DNA from: Saururus chinensis
Lineage: Eukaryota; Streptophyta; Magnoliopsida; Piperales; Saururaceae
Direction of reading: 5' to 3'
NCBI GenBank assembly: GCA_035235625.1
Contig: CP141141.1
Span: 20,271,968 to 20,335,967 of the forward strand
DNA length: 64,000 nucleotides
The notes beneath the pieces were generated by a model. That model was not told the origin of the DNA, made no database searches, and was given only the letters and a program-made list of their open reading frames with translations. Positions 13,301 through 23,100 of the stretch are shown here, one piece after another. Numbering within the stretch: the stretch's first letter is position 1; the number at the start of each line of letters is the position of its first letter. Position numbers and translations under genes: made by a program.

Positions 13301-13669
13301 GATGCTTCTAATTATGTGTTGCTAATAAGTTATTTTTAAATGTTTTTTATATTAGCGACGTATATGATAACATCGCTAATAACTGATCACTAGCGATGCT
13401 AAGAAATATGCGTCGCTAATAATTTACTATTAGTGATGTTGTTTATGCATCGCTAAAGGAAAATTATTAGGGACGCATGGAAAATTATTAGCGACGCATA
13501 TATACGTGTCGCTAATGTGACACAAAGTGTCGCTAATAGGCAATAGCGACTTGACTTTTTTCGATGCCTATGGCAAAACTTTTTATGCATCACTAATAGT
13601 CATTTGTGACACTTATGAGACTATTAGCAACACATAAATGTGTCGCTAATAGTCATTTTTATTGTTGTG
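10310..13669. mobile_element. CACTA-like non-autonomous element 1 (left end missing)
   Basis: The right terminus reads TTTTTATTGTTGTG, one base from the TTGTAGTG end of plant CACTA (En/Spm) elements. Dense subterminal repeats TATTAGCGACGC / GCGTCGCTAATA in both orientations fill 13080-13669 and recur throughout. The order is a G-rich block (10310-10560), subterminal motifs (10610-10770), five pyrimidine-tract cassettes (10796-12560), more motifs, a second G-rich block (12750-13070) and the right subterminal region. The right 600 bp aligns with the right end of the element at 33855-36433. No CACTA start was found on the left, so it is truncated. No transposase is encoded; Arg/Glu-rich open frames such as 11103-11426 are translations of the CT tract. 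Confidence 0.75.
10796..12560. repeat. five CT-tract/AGCGACG cassettes
   Basis: Each cassette has a CT-rich microsatellite, an ACACACTATCTCTCCTCTAA block, an AT-rich stretch (ATGATTTTTTATTTT), then paired TATTAGCGACG and CGTCGCTAATA motifs, then a TTAATTAATCTC link to the next tract. The block after the tract occurs near 10880, 11433, 11788, 12005 and 12360. Cassettes differ in length mainly through tract expansion, the longest tract being 11105-11425. Confidence 0.75.
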
Positions 13670-13689
13670 TCCCGAACACTTGGGGGGGC

Positions 13690-14094
13690 ATCATTCTCCA
13701 AGGGTTGGGTGACCACCTTCTTTGATTGGTCTATGAATCCAAATGGGACAATTTAGGAGAAAGGTTGAGCAACCCTATCGATTGGTGTTTAGAGGCTAGG
13801 GGCACGAGAAATTGGTGGTTGGGAAGGCCCTCCCACCTCGGCACTGTCAGGCTGGGACGTGGGTAGTATTGGCATCACAAAGACTGGTTGAAGTTAGGTG
13901 AAGGCCACAATTAGTTGATGGATATTCACATTCATCTTTTCAAGCATGGATAGCATGGTGTATGCATCCATGCTTGAGGATGAAGGTTACCGCTCTTCCT
14001 TGGATTCTGTCAGCTTCTCGGGCTGATTTTTCAATGCCATTGTTGGTTGTTTTCCCCTCGCCATGGTTGAATATTGAGGCTTCAATACCAATGA
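13690..14094 (-). pseudogene. gypsy gag N-terminal fragment with primer-binding site
   Basis: On the minus strand, a TGGTATTGAAGCC stretch (14078-14090) resembles the initiator-Met primer-binding site TGGTATCAGAGC and lies four bases after the end of the LTR at 14095. A gag-like start (MARGKQPTMALK) begins at 14064, and the frame continues with single stops through a coiled stretch containing MLSMLEKMNVNIHQL until the CACTA end at 13669. This is the 5' internal part of a gypsy element and is absent from the copy at 14779-19240, so the LTR at 14095-14778 has internal sequence on both sides. Confidence 0.6.
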
Positions 14095-14778
14095 TGTGTT
14101 CCAACAAGGAACACAATGGTACCTTGGCCGATGGAGGGAAGGAAGGGAAGAAAGGAGGGAATTAAAAATAGGAAGAAGATTGAAAGTAGTTCTCTTATTC
14201 AAAATGGAGAAGATGAACTCCACACAAAGTACAAATACCCCTCTCTAATGCTTGGCGCACGCCCCTAGGTGGGTTGGCCTACCATCAGTGGGCCTAAGAT
14301 CCCATCCTTTACAAAATAGCTCTCAATTATATCCTCAATCCCCGCCAAGCATAAATATTACCCTATAACTGTAAGCAGTCAAAGATCTATGTGCCTTCAA
14401 GGCATATTGACTCTTAACTAATGATGTGCCCGATGTAGGCACAATTGATATCAAGAGATTAACGAAGGAGAAACAGGAGAAATAAAGAAGAAAGGGAAGA
14501 AGTTTAGAGATGTCTTAATTTCATAAGCATAAACAAGAGAGGATCGCCCCATATAGGAGACGACCTGCCTCCTAGGGAGTCGTGCTCAACCCAAACCAAG
14601 CCGGTTCGGTTCCCTAGGTGAACCCGCCAGTTAGTGGTTCGGCTAGCCCGGGCCACTAATTGAACCAACATAGTTTTACATCCAAATACCAAATCAAAGT
14701 AAACTAAACTATTACAAAAATAAATAGTTCAAGGCAGCTAAGTAAAAGAGATAAAGTAGAGTCTGATCATCGTGCACA
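14095..14778 (-). repeat. gypsy LTR (complete, left)
   Basis: On the minus strand it reads TGTGCACGATGATC ... GGAACACA, 684 bp with TG...CA ends. It is bounded by a purine-rich tract at 14779-14791 and a primer-binding-site-like sequence at 14078-14090. The 200 bp at 14578-14778 recur at 19240-19441. Confidence 0.7.
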
Positions 14779-14804
14779 ACACTCCACCATGCTACAGCTA
14801 TTCG

Positions 14805-15268
14805 CCTTATCCTCAAGGCGACCAAGCTGGGAAGAGCGTCATGAACTCATCCTCTGGCATCCACGTAGAGTCCTCCAGTGGCTGGCCCTACCAAGAAATC
14901 AAGACCTCAGTAACAATGCGACCCAATCGACGGACCCGACGCTTCTCAAGCATCGAAGCAGGGACAGGGTCGGACGGCGAAATCGAGCCCATTAGGGGAG
15001 GAGGTGGAGCACCCACAGCCAATGATGTGTCACCCACAAACCGCCGTAAACAGGACACATGAAAGATAGGATGAACCAAGGAGTCAGGTGGCAAGGTAAG
15101 GCGGTAAGCGATCGGACCAATGTGCTCCTCAACAACGTAGGGACCATGGAAACGGGGGGGCGAGCTTAGAGTGCTCTGGCTGAAACAAAGATGTATGGCG
15201 CTATGGAAAAACAAAAACATAAACCAAATCACCCACTCTGAACTCCCGATCGGTATGGTGGCCATCAT
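14805..15268 (-). pseudogene. integrase C-terminus and chromodomain remnant
   Basis: On the minus strand the frame contains RFHGPYVVEEHIGPIAYRL, an integrase C-terminal block followed by an HPIFHVSCLR stretch. It ends in a chromodomain-like VTEVLISW, then a TAG stop, then GQPLEDSTWMPEDEF. The W-x-G ... ED-STW spacing is that of plant chromovirus chromodomains. The in-frame stop inside the chromodomain shows the protein is truncated. Confidence 0.7.
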
Positions 15269-15338
15269 AAAGCTGCTTCATCCGGTTCTGAGTGGAAGAT
15301 AAATTCGCCTTGAGCTGACGCAGGACCTCATCCAGGGT

Positions 15339-16193
15339 CTAAATCATATAGTCCACCTCAGCCACAGAGGATCTGTGAGGTACATACGACAAAACCGTCG
15401 GTGGTGGGCTGCCATACAGCACCTCAAAAGGAGTAAAGCTAGCACGCGTATGATAGGCGGTATTATAAGACCACTCTGCCCATGGAAGAAGCTGAAGCCA
15501 CCGACGAGGCTGGGTCATGGTGAAACACCAAAGATACTGCTCCAAACAACGATTAACCACTTCGGTCTGACCGTCCGTCTGCGGGTGATAAGCAGTACTC
15601 ATATGGAGAGAAGTCCCCTGCAAAGTAAAGAACTCCCGCCAAAACTAAGAAATGAATATCCGGTCACGATCAGAAACAATAGTGTGAGGCATACCATGGA
15701 GTTTCGCCACCTCTCTAACATAAAGCTCAGCCACTATCATGGCGGTGAAAGGATGTCCCAACGCACAGAAATGAGCATACTTGGACAATCAGTCAACCAC
15801 AACTATAATCACTGACTTACCTTGCACCACAGGCAAAACCTCCACAAAGTCCATTGAGATATCCTCCCATACCTTATGAGGAATAGACAAGGCTTGCAGC
15901 AAGCCAGCAGGAGAAGTCGTGACAGCCTTGGCCCGTTGACAAATATCACAAGCGGCCACATACTCGTGGACAGCCCGGCGAATACCCAACCACAAAAAAC
16001 TATGGCTGACCTGCTTATAAGTGCAGAAAGCCCCCTCATGTCCGGCCACTGGAGAGTCATGGAAGTGGGAAATAACGTGACAATGAAGATTAGCGACATC
16101 GGGTACCCATAGACGGTCTTTCCAAAAGAGGAGGGCATCCCGCCATACATAGAAGGGGTGGGCAGTAGGGTTGGTCTGAAGGGCGACAATCAC
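15339..16193 (-). pseudogene. gypsy integrase core remnant
   Basis: The zinc-binding H-H-C-C module is visible (H...HFHDSPVAGH ... CDICQRAK, near 16100-15930). The catalytic core follows: DFVEVLP for the first Asp, SDRDRIF for the second, and DGQTEVVNRCLEQYL for Glu (near 15560). A stop after VIIVVVD (15789) and further breaks near 15650 interrupt the frame. It would integrate the element's cDNA in a working copy. Confidence 0.85.
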
Positions 16194-16223
16194 GGCTTGC
16201 GTCGATGAATCATCAAGATAGTC

Positions 16224-16865
16224 CTACTTCAACTCATCAATAAATGGACAGGATAATGTAGAGAAAGCCAAGCAAGAGCCCGGAAGGGGTATGCGAGAAA
16301 GAGCATCGGCCATGGTGTTCTCAGACCCCTTCTTGTAAACGACCTCATAATCATATCCAAGTAGTTTGCTGACCCATCGCTGCGAAGACGGAGTGGACAC
16401 CTGTTGTTCCAAGAAATACTTCAGGGGCTGGTGGTCTGTGCGAATCAAGAACCGGTGGCCAAGTAAGTAAGGCCGCCACTTATTGACAGCAAGGACGATG
16501 GCCAACATTTCTTTCTCATACACGGACAGGGGCAAGGAGCAGCCAGCCAATGCCTTGCTGAAGTAAGCAATGAGACATTTGTCTTGTAGAAGAACCACCC
16601 CAAATGGGCAGCTGAAGTCAGGCAAGATCAAGACTGGGGCAGTGGGCATAGCCTGCTTCAGCCCCTCGAATGCCTCTTGAGCAGCTGCGTGCCAAGCAAA
16701 ACCCCCTTTTTTTAATAGCTCTATAAGTGGCCGAGCCAACTCCCCATCCCGACTGATGAACCACCGATAGTAACCAGTGTGGCCTAGAAAACCACGGAGC
16801 GCTCGGACGCATGTTGGTGGTGGCCAAGATAGCATGGCGGCCACCTTTGCTGGGTCTGTGGCCAC
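16224..16865 (-). pseudogene. gypsy RNase H domain remnant
   Basis: The 213-codon open stretch begins just after the reverse transcriptase thumb (FLGHTGYYR) and contains LIAYFSKAL, YEKEMLAIVLAVNKWRPYL, IRTDHQPLKYF and MADALSRIP, all standard gypsy RNase H blocks. The segment that should carry the first catalytic Asp (family T-D-A-S) is missing between LPDFSCPFG and VVLLQDK, so activity would be lost even though this frame is open. Confidence 0.85.
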
Positions 16866-16899
16866 ATCATCCCTTGAAATAATGTGGCCTAAATAATCA

Positions 16900-18200
16900 A
16901 CCTATGGGTTGCCAAAGGAGCACTTCGAACGTTTAAGAAATAAGGAATTATCTCGTAGAATAGAGAAGACTGACCTGAGGTGTGTCAAGTGCTCTGCCCA
17001 TGACCTGCTGTATACCAAGATATTATCAAAGAAAACCAATATATAGTGGCAAGGAATGACCTGAAGAGATCATTCATGAGGCTCTGGAATGTGGAGGGGG
17101 CATTGGTCAGCCCAAACGGCATAACGAGGAACTCAAAATGGCCATCATGAGTCCGAAAGGCGGTCTTATGCACATCAGTTGGCTGCATCCGAATCTGATG
17201 GCAACCTGACGAAGGTCAAGTTTACTGAAGACCGTGGCAACAGTCAGCTCATCCAACAACTCCTCAATCACCGGAATGGGGTATTTGTCTTTGAAAGTGA
17301 TTGCATTCAGGGCGCGATAGTCGACACATAACCTCCACGTACCATCCTTCTTCTGAACAAGTAACACCGGAGACGAGTAGGAACTCGTGCTAGGGTGGAT
17401 TATCCCAGACTGAAGCATGTCTGCCACGAGACGCTCAATCTCAGATTTCTGGATGTGAGGGTAACAGTAAGGATGAACATTGGCTGGGGCTGCGCTCGGA
17501 ACAATGGGAATCTGATGGTCGTGAGGTCGGATGGGAGGGAGACCCTGTGGTTCAACGAACAAGTCCTGGTGTGCATCCAATAACTCTTGGAGATCCGGGG
17601 TCATGATATCCTGAGGGACCTCAATGGTGGCGCACTGTTGCAAAAGGAGCCCTTGGGGGGCGAATCGGAAGAAGGAATTCGAAGGCTGGGCGGAGAGGAG
17701 GGTACCCGGCCTGGAGCCTTCAAGTTGAACCCACTTCCCTTGAAGCTCGAGGTCCATCACCATGTCACGGAAGTTCCAAACCACATCTCCAAGCTCTTGC
17801 AACCATTGCATGCCAACCACAACATCCGCCCCCTTCGTAGGCAACAAGAAGAGGTCAGTGACGAATGTATGACCCTGAACTGAGAGCGTAACCTGAGCAC
17901 ACACCCCGGTGCTCCTGAGGTGCTTCCCATCGCCAATCAGGATGCCAAATGGCTTCGAATTAGAGACAAAACAGCCTAGCCGATGAGCATCCTTGTCGTT
18001 GATGAAATTATGGGTAGACCCGTTGTCAATCAGAATAGCCACCTTTTGCCGCTTGAGATAGCCCTGGACTCGCATCGTGCATGGAGTAAATGCCCCTGAG
18101 AAGGCTTGGACAGAAATCTCAGGGAGCACATCCTCAGTAGCTGATGAGTTAGCATTGTTCGCCCCCTCTCCATCCTCCTCAATCTCCTCCACTGGAAGGC
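16900..18200 (-). pseudogene. gypsy protease and reverse transcriptase remnant
   Basis: On the minus strand a retropepsin-like block [12 protein letters not shown] (near 18020; family D-S-G) is followed by reverse transcriptase motifs. These are [30 protein letters not shown], a one-base deletion near 17210 that shifts the frame after SKLDLR, then [11 protein letters not shown] and the [12 protein letters not shown] block. The catalytic box near 17020 reads FFDN where the family has FFDD or YIDD, so the third catalytic Asp is lost. The longest uninterrupted part spans 17107-18375. Confidence 0.88.
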
Positions 18201-18209
18201 TGCCCTTGA

Positions 18210-19230
18210 CAGAACAATGGTGCCCGGGAATGAAATTCTCATCGCAATGAAAACATAGCCCCTTAGAACGACGTTCCTCCATCCGAGCCGGTGTGAGATG
18301 CCAAACAATAGGGCCTGCTAGGGAGGCCTGCTGGCCAGGGCGTCCAACTACCAAGCTATTGGCGGGCGCGGCCAAGGGGTTGGCGCTGAGAGCAGGCCGC
18401 GGTAAAGCCCCAAGACGCCCTCCCCCCTGTGCTGCCTAGCTAGCTTTTCCTTCTCGATGCGAGCATGGTGTACTACGTCCCTCATGTTAGCACAAGGAAA
18501 ATCTCGCATCTCTTTCGAAATCTCGGGCTTGAGGCCACGCTTGAACGTGCCCACCAAGGCAGCCACCGGCCAGTCCGGAAGGTAGTTGGCCACCTTCATA
18601 AACTCCATATAATAGGCACAGACAGTGGTGGTTTGACGCAGGGTGGAGAGCATCTCGTTGAAGTCTTGGAACTCATTCGGCCCAAACTGAATACAGAGCT
18701 CGTCGAAGAAGGCGGCCCAAGAGGGGTAGTGGATCTCCTTTTCGAAGCTCTGAAACTATTCAGAAGCATCCCCGTCCAGATGGGATGCGGCGATGCGCAG
18801 CTGTTCAGCCTCTGACTGTGTGCCCTGATAGGTGAAGAATTTTTCGGCCTTGTACAGCCACTCCATTGGATCGTCATCCTCATTGTAGTGTGGGAACTAT
18901 AGGCGGGCCAAACGGGGTTCAGCCCCTCCCCAATGACCTCCGTGAGGGCCTGGGTACTCCTCCCCGTCATCATCCATCTCCTGAAACAAGTTCCTGGGGG
19001 GCTGCATCATTGGGGCATTTGCCTAAACACTTGGCGCGCCTTGTGGTGGCCAGGCTTGTCGTTCCACTCCAGCCGGCAGGTCTGACTGTCCAAAGCGCAG
19101 GGGGGCGTGAGGCTGTTGTGCCTCCCTGTCCACCATGGCTGGGAGACCAGGAATGAGCGGCGGCATCATTGGGGCATTCGCCCAAACACCTGGCTGGCCT
19201 CGCGAAGCCCAAGCCTAGCGATTTTCTTTA
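18210..19230 (-). pseudogene. gypsy gag remnant
   Basis: The Retrotrans_gag-like core reads PMEWLYKAEKFF ... LRIAASHLDGDASEW (18880-18740), then a stop, then the FDELCIQFGP block and YYMEFMKVANYLPDW (18700-18570). A frameshift near 18420 leads to the zinc knuckle [14 protein letters not shown] (near 18240). The N-terminal part is missing because the right LTR joins directly near 19235. A PPL-rich segment is duplicated in this region (about 19004-19044 and 19164-19204, 160 bp apart). Confidence 0.8.
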
Positions 19231-19239
19231 GCATGCAGG

Positions 19240-19441
19240 TCAGCCTGCCCAACCCAAACCAGGCTGGTCTGGTTCCCTAGGTGAACCCGCCAGTTAGTGG
19301 TTCGGCTAGCCCGGGTCACTAACTGAACCACTATAATTTTACATCTAAATACCAAATTAAAGCAAACTAAACTATTATAATAATAAATAGTTCAAGGCAG
19401 CTAAGTAAAAGAGATAAAGTAGAGTCTGATCATCGTGCACA
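19240..19441 (-). repeat. gypsy LTR (partial, right)
   Basis: It aligns at about 90% with 14578-14778 and ends at the same terminal GTGCACA. The remaining two thirds of the LTR, the primer-binding site and the gag start are missing. It is followed by ATAACTAATC. Confidence 0.8.
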
Positions 19442-20189
19442 ATAACTAATCAAGGATAGTATTAGGACACAACAACTAGCTAGATTTTTCCTTTATATTA
19501 ATTGTTTATTTTTTTTAAATATCTCTTCAAAAATTGTCCTATTTCATGTTAATCTTCTCGTACTAATAAATGAGTGGATAAAATAAAAAAAAAGTAGATT
19601 AAGTAAAAGGTTAATAAATTATCTTCCTTAGATATCACATATTTTCCAATGCAGAGAACTAATATGGGACAAAAGGAATCTGTTTAAAATTTAGTCTACA
19701 ATGGCAAGTGGACGTGGGACCAACCAGGATTCGTGATAAATCAAGGCCATGAGTCTTAGCTACCAAATTTGAGACCATTTTAATGTGTCAATATGAGGCC
19801 AAATTTAGTGCTCAAAATTTTTTGGGACTATTAATTAATTTGTTTTAAATCTTTCACCTAATTAACTCTCACCATCAAGCTTCCCTTTGTCTCATAGGGT
19901 GAGTTTTTATTTTTTATTTTTGGATAGGTAAGACTCACTGTATGCCATTAGGGTTCGACCCTGTCTTGGGACCTCTCCCACAACCCGGAGAGATCCAAAT
20001 TGCCCGCCTATGACTGGATTGATCATCCCATAACGTGATTGAGGGGCCAGGAATAATATGGACAATTCAATATATGTTAGTCTTCTCTTAAGCCATATTC
20101 AAGACATACCGAGATTTCTTCCTCCAGAATTCAGAATGAAAATCTATTCATTTGATCAACAATTGGGGTCAAATTATCAAGTGATGCAG
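19442..20189. other. intergenic, 3' side of the GDSL gene
   Basis: No coding sequence is supported. The 3' untranslated region of the GDSL gene must end here, but no polyadenylation signal stands out. A GGGTTCGACCCTG stretch near 19950 resembles a Pol III B box, but no A box or SINE structure is evident. Confidence 0.4.
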
Positions 20190-23100
20190 TCAAGCAGGTG
20201 TAGGTGGCCTCAGGTAGGGCTTCCCTTTCATCATCTCCTTCACAAACCTCTGACTGAAAGCATCAGTGAAGTGAACACCGTCCCAGCTCATATACACGCT
20301 TGGATTGCTGCAGGCTTTGGCTTCAGGGTCCTTCCCACAAGAAATGTCAGGACTGTAATTGTAGGGGTTCCCTCCATACCCACAGCAAACTTTGAACTTG
20401 GCCTTCTCATCAAACCCTGGAAAAGTTAATTTGAAACAACAATGAAACACTTGAGGATCAAATTGTGCTAGGTTGATCAAAAGACTTAATAGACTATTGA
20501 TACTTGCTGAGTTGACTTGGCCCAAAAAAAAAAACGAAAAAAATAAATAGTAGCCTTACCATATTTTGCCGGGTACCTAATGGCTTCTATGATGAAGGCA
20601 TATATGTCTGCAATAGCTATGAGGACATCTCCAAACTTGTCATTTAGATCAAAGAGGGTTTTTTCTAGTTCACAGTTTGAAAACTGTACAAGCTCATTGT
20701 ACACCTTCAAACAGCCTATTTTGTCAGTTGAATTGAAGGGGTCTGACGTCGACGGCGCCATTAGTGCTGGCATGCACCCGATGGCCGGAATGTTGACAAC
20801 CACAAAATTTTTTGCTCCTTCCTTGTGAAGATCCTGCCCACATAGGTCACATATAGAGTTTCTTTTCATGTTAAGTCTAGAAATGAATAGATTTATTGTT
20901 AGCTGAATACGTTGGTGTTTTAGACTCTGTCTCTGTCCCACATTAGTACCTCTTTTATTTCTTAAAAAATAATTATTTTTTTATTAAAACAACAAATGAA
21001 GCTAATAATGTGGGAAGGAGGGACTCATATTGTGGGCTGTTCACCTGGATGGCCTTGGAAATGGCTCCTATGACTTGAGGAACAATTTTGGCCTTCACTT
21101 TGTCTGGAGGTTGACCGTCCCATAAGAGGCTTAAGGAGATGTCATTGATACCAATGAAGATAATATATAACCCATTTTTAAATGACTCAATGAGAGGAAC
21201 ATGAGAGGGACCTGCCAACCAACTAATAGTTAGAAGATTACAATTCCAATTTGCTGGAAATAATTTACAAGTAAGAAAAACTACAATCATTCATGCCTTG
21301 CTTTAAGTTTTTGATGTATACATGGCAGAGATTATCAATACATAAACTTCATTGAGCAGTTTTTTTTTCTTTTTATTGTTTGTTGAGGAGGGATTTCCAA
21401 GTCGATCCATAAGACCCAACTAGGTTTAGAACCTAATCTCCTTGGGTACATACAATGCCCACACATTGCACATAGCAAGACTTGGAACTCAGGACCTAGG
21501 ATTCCAAAGGTCTAGTCTTGGTCATCCCACCAATACTATGTTGGTTTTTATTTGACAATTTTTCTAAACTAGAATTTGCATGGATTCATTTGTATTTGAT
21601 TTATACACGTCAGATGTCTTCTTTTATTGTACTCCCTCCATCCTAAATAAATAGCTACATTTGACAAAAAAAATTATTCCATATTAATAACTTTAATTTA
21701 TTTAATTTAAGTGGTTGAGTATTTTAAAAAGAGTATAATAAGCTTATTTTTCCATCCCTTATATGTAGGTTTTACAATTTAATAAAAAATACTTTATAAC
21801 TAGGAACCAAATTCTTTTTCCTTGCAATTAAATATATTTGTATCCTCATATAGAGTACTTACTGTACATCTGCTCTTACGTACCTTGTTTTTCTCCGGAT
21901 TTTATGGCGGCAATGGCATTTCTTTTAAATCGGATAAATTGGTTTATCTGCAAAGGAAGAGAAAATGGAACAGGCTTTACAACACTTCTTGCTGTCGCCC
22001 CAGCAAATGCAAAGTTGATTCCATGCTTGTAATTAGGATTGATGTTCCTGAAATAAGGCTCCACAAATGGAAGTCCCAGCTTTGATGCTACAGACACAAG
22101 AGCGAAGAAAACGTTGAGTATACTAGAGAACAAAAGGAGCTGAAAAACATTTGGAATATTTTAAAAAAAAAATTACGAGCAGAGGATCGGAACACTTGCT
22201 CTACGCCTCCGGCATGGCCATAGCCAAGTACATGCCCCATGCATGCCTTCATCACGACATGCTTCCTGCAAGCGTTCCTAATGCAAGCGGTCCTAGCATT
22301 TTCAGTCCGTGGTTCAGCCTTAATAGCCGCCACCATGGGACCACCACAGATGGAAGGGGGGTCCATGATATTTCACCCCAATAGGAAGTGCGATTCACAC
22401 GTAATCAAGCCCTGGTTTTAAGGCCTTAACTAAGCACGCTCTATGGTGAAATTTTGTGGGCCCCTTATCTCTAAGTTCTCCCCCTTTTCATTTATGGTAA
22501 GAGTTTTTTCCATATTACCTGGCATAAGATACAAATATTCCATATTTCTTGGTTTTGTAAAAAATATTTCATAAAACCTGGGTTTACACGATATTTAAAA
22601 AAAAAGACTAAAATACCCTTTCAACAAGGTTTGGGTTTAAAATCGTGTAAACTAGTTGTGACAACGCATAAACAAAGAGGAGATCGGAGCTCAGAGACAA
22701 TTTTTGATTTTTGCCCAACGGTTTTCATCAACAAGAAATTCTGATTTCTATTCGGCGATTGTCGGACTCCCTCACTTCATCGGCAATCGTTCTTCTCTAA
22801 TTTTTGTCCAAAAATTTCTAACCACATAAACTATTTATCATTACAAAAGAAGATCAAGATGACACTACAACTCAAAAAATGAATCTTGAGGGACTATCTA
22901 GGGAGAACATGGCTATATAAGAATAAAGAAGGATGCAGATATTAAGGAAGGATATTGTAGAATAGCAATGATAGCCTCCTACCCTATTGTGCAAAGAGGG
23001 ACTCTAGTATGATTTTTTATATGCAAGTTTTACTATGTAGAACATCTTATGTAAGCATGTATACGATCTTAGAAGTTTTATCCCTGGCTTGATGAACAAT

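Larger units (their letters stand above)
13670..19441 (-). mobile_element. Ty3/gypsy chromovirus-type element, minus strand
   Basis: The minus-strand order gag - protease - reverse transcriptase - RNase H - integrase - chromodomain - LTR is that of Ty3/gypsy chromoviruses. A complete left LTR (14095-14778) and a partial right LTR (19240-19441) share about 200 bp. The right LTR runs directly into mid-gag sequence, so its second half, the primer-binding site and the gag start are deleted there. The left LTR carries a polypurine-like tract on its right (14779-14791, minus ATGGTGGAGTGT) and a primer-binding site on its left. All reading frames carry stops or frameshifts, so the element is non-autonomous now. 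It is more GC-rich than its surroundings, which suggests fairly recent insertion. Confidence 0.85.

Noticed and set aside
14415..19450. TAACTAAT on both sides of the gypsy element taken as a target duplication
   Set aside because: The left copy lies inside the LTR once its boundary is set at 14095 by the primer-binding site, so the match is coincidental.
19917..20050. Possible SINE (GGGTTCGACCCTG like a Pol III B box)
   Set aside because: No A box at the proper distance, no defined tail and no target duplication could be found.
21380..21540. SINE-like stretch in GDSL intron 2
   Set aside because: GGTGGGATGACCAAG on the minus strand is suggestive only; no B box of good quality or clear ends.
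22180..22421. GC-richer patch in GDSL intron 1 with short frames on both strands
   Set aside because: It stood out from its AT-rich surroundings and might be a captured gene piece, but no domain was recognised and the frames are short and mutually overlapping.
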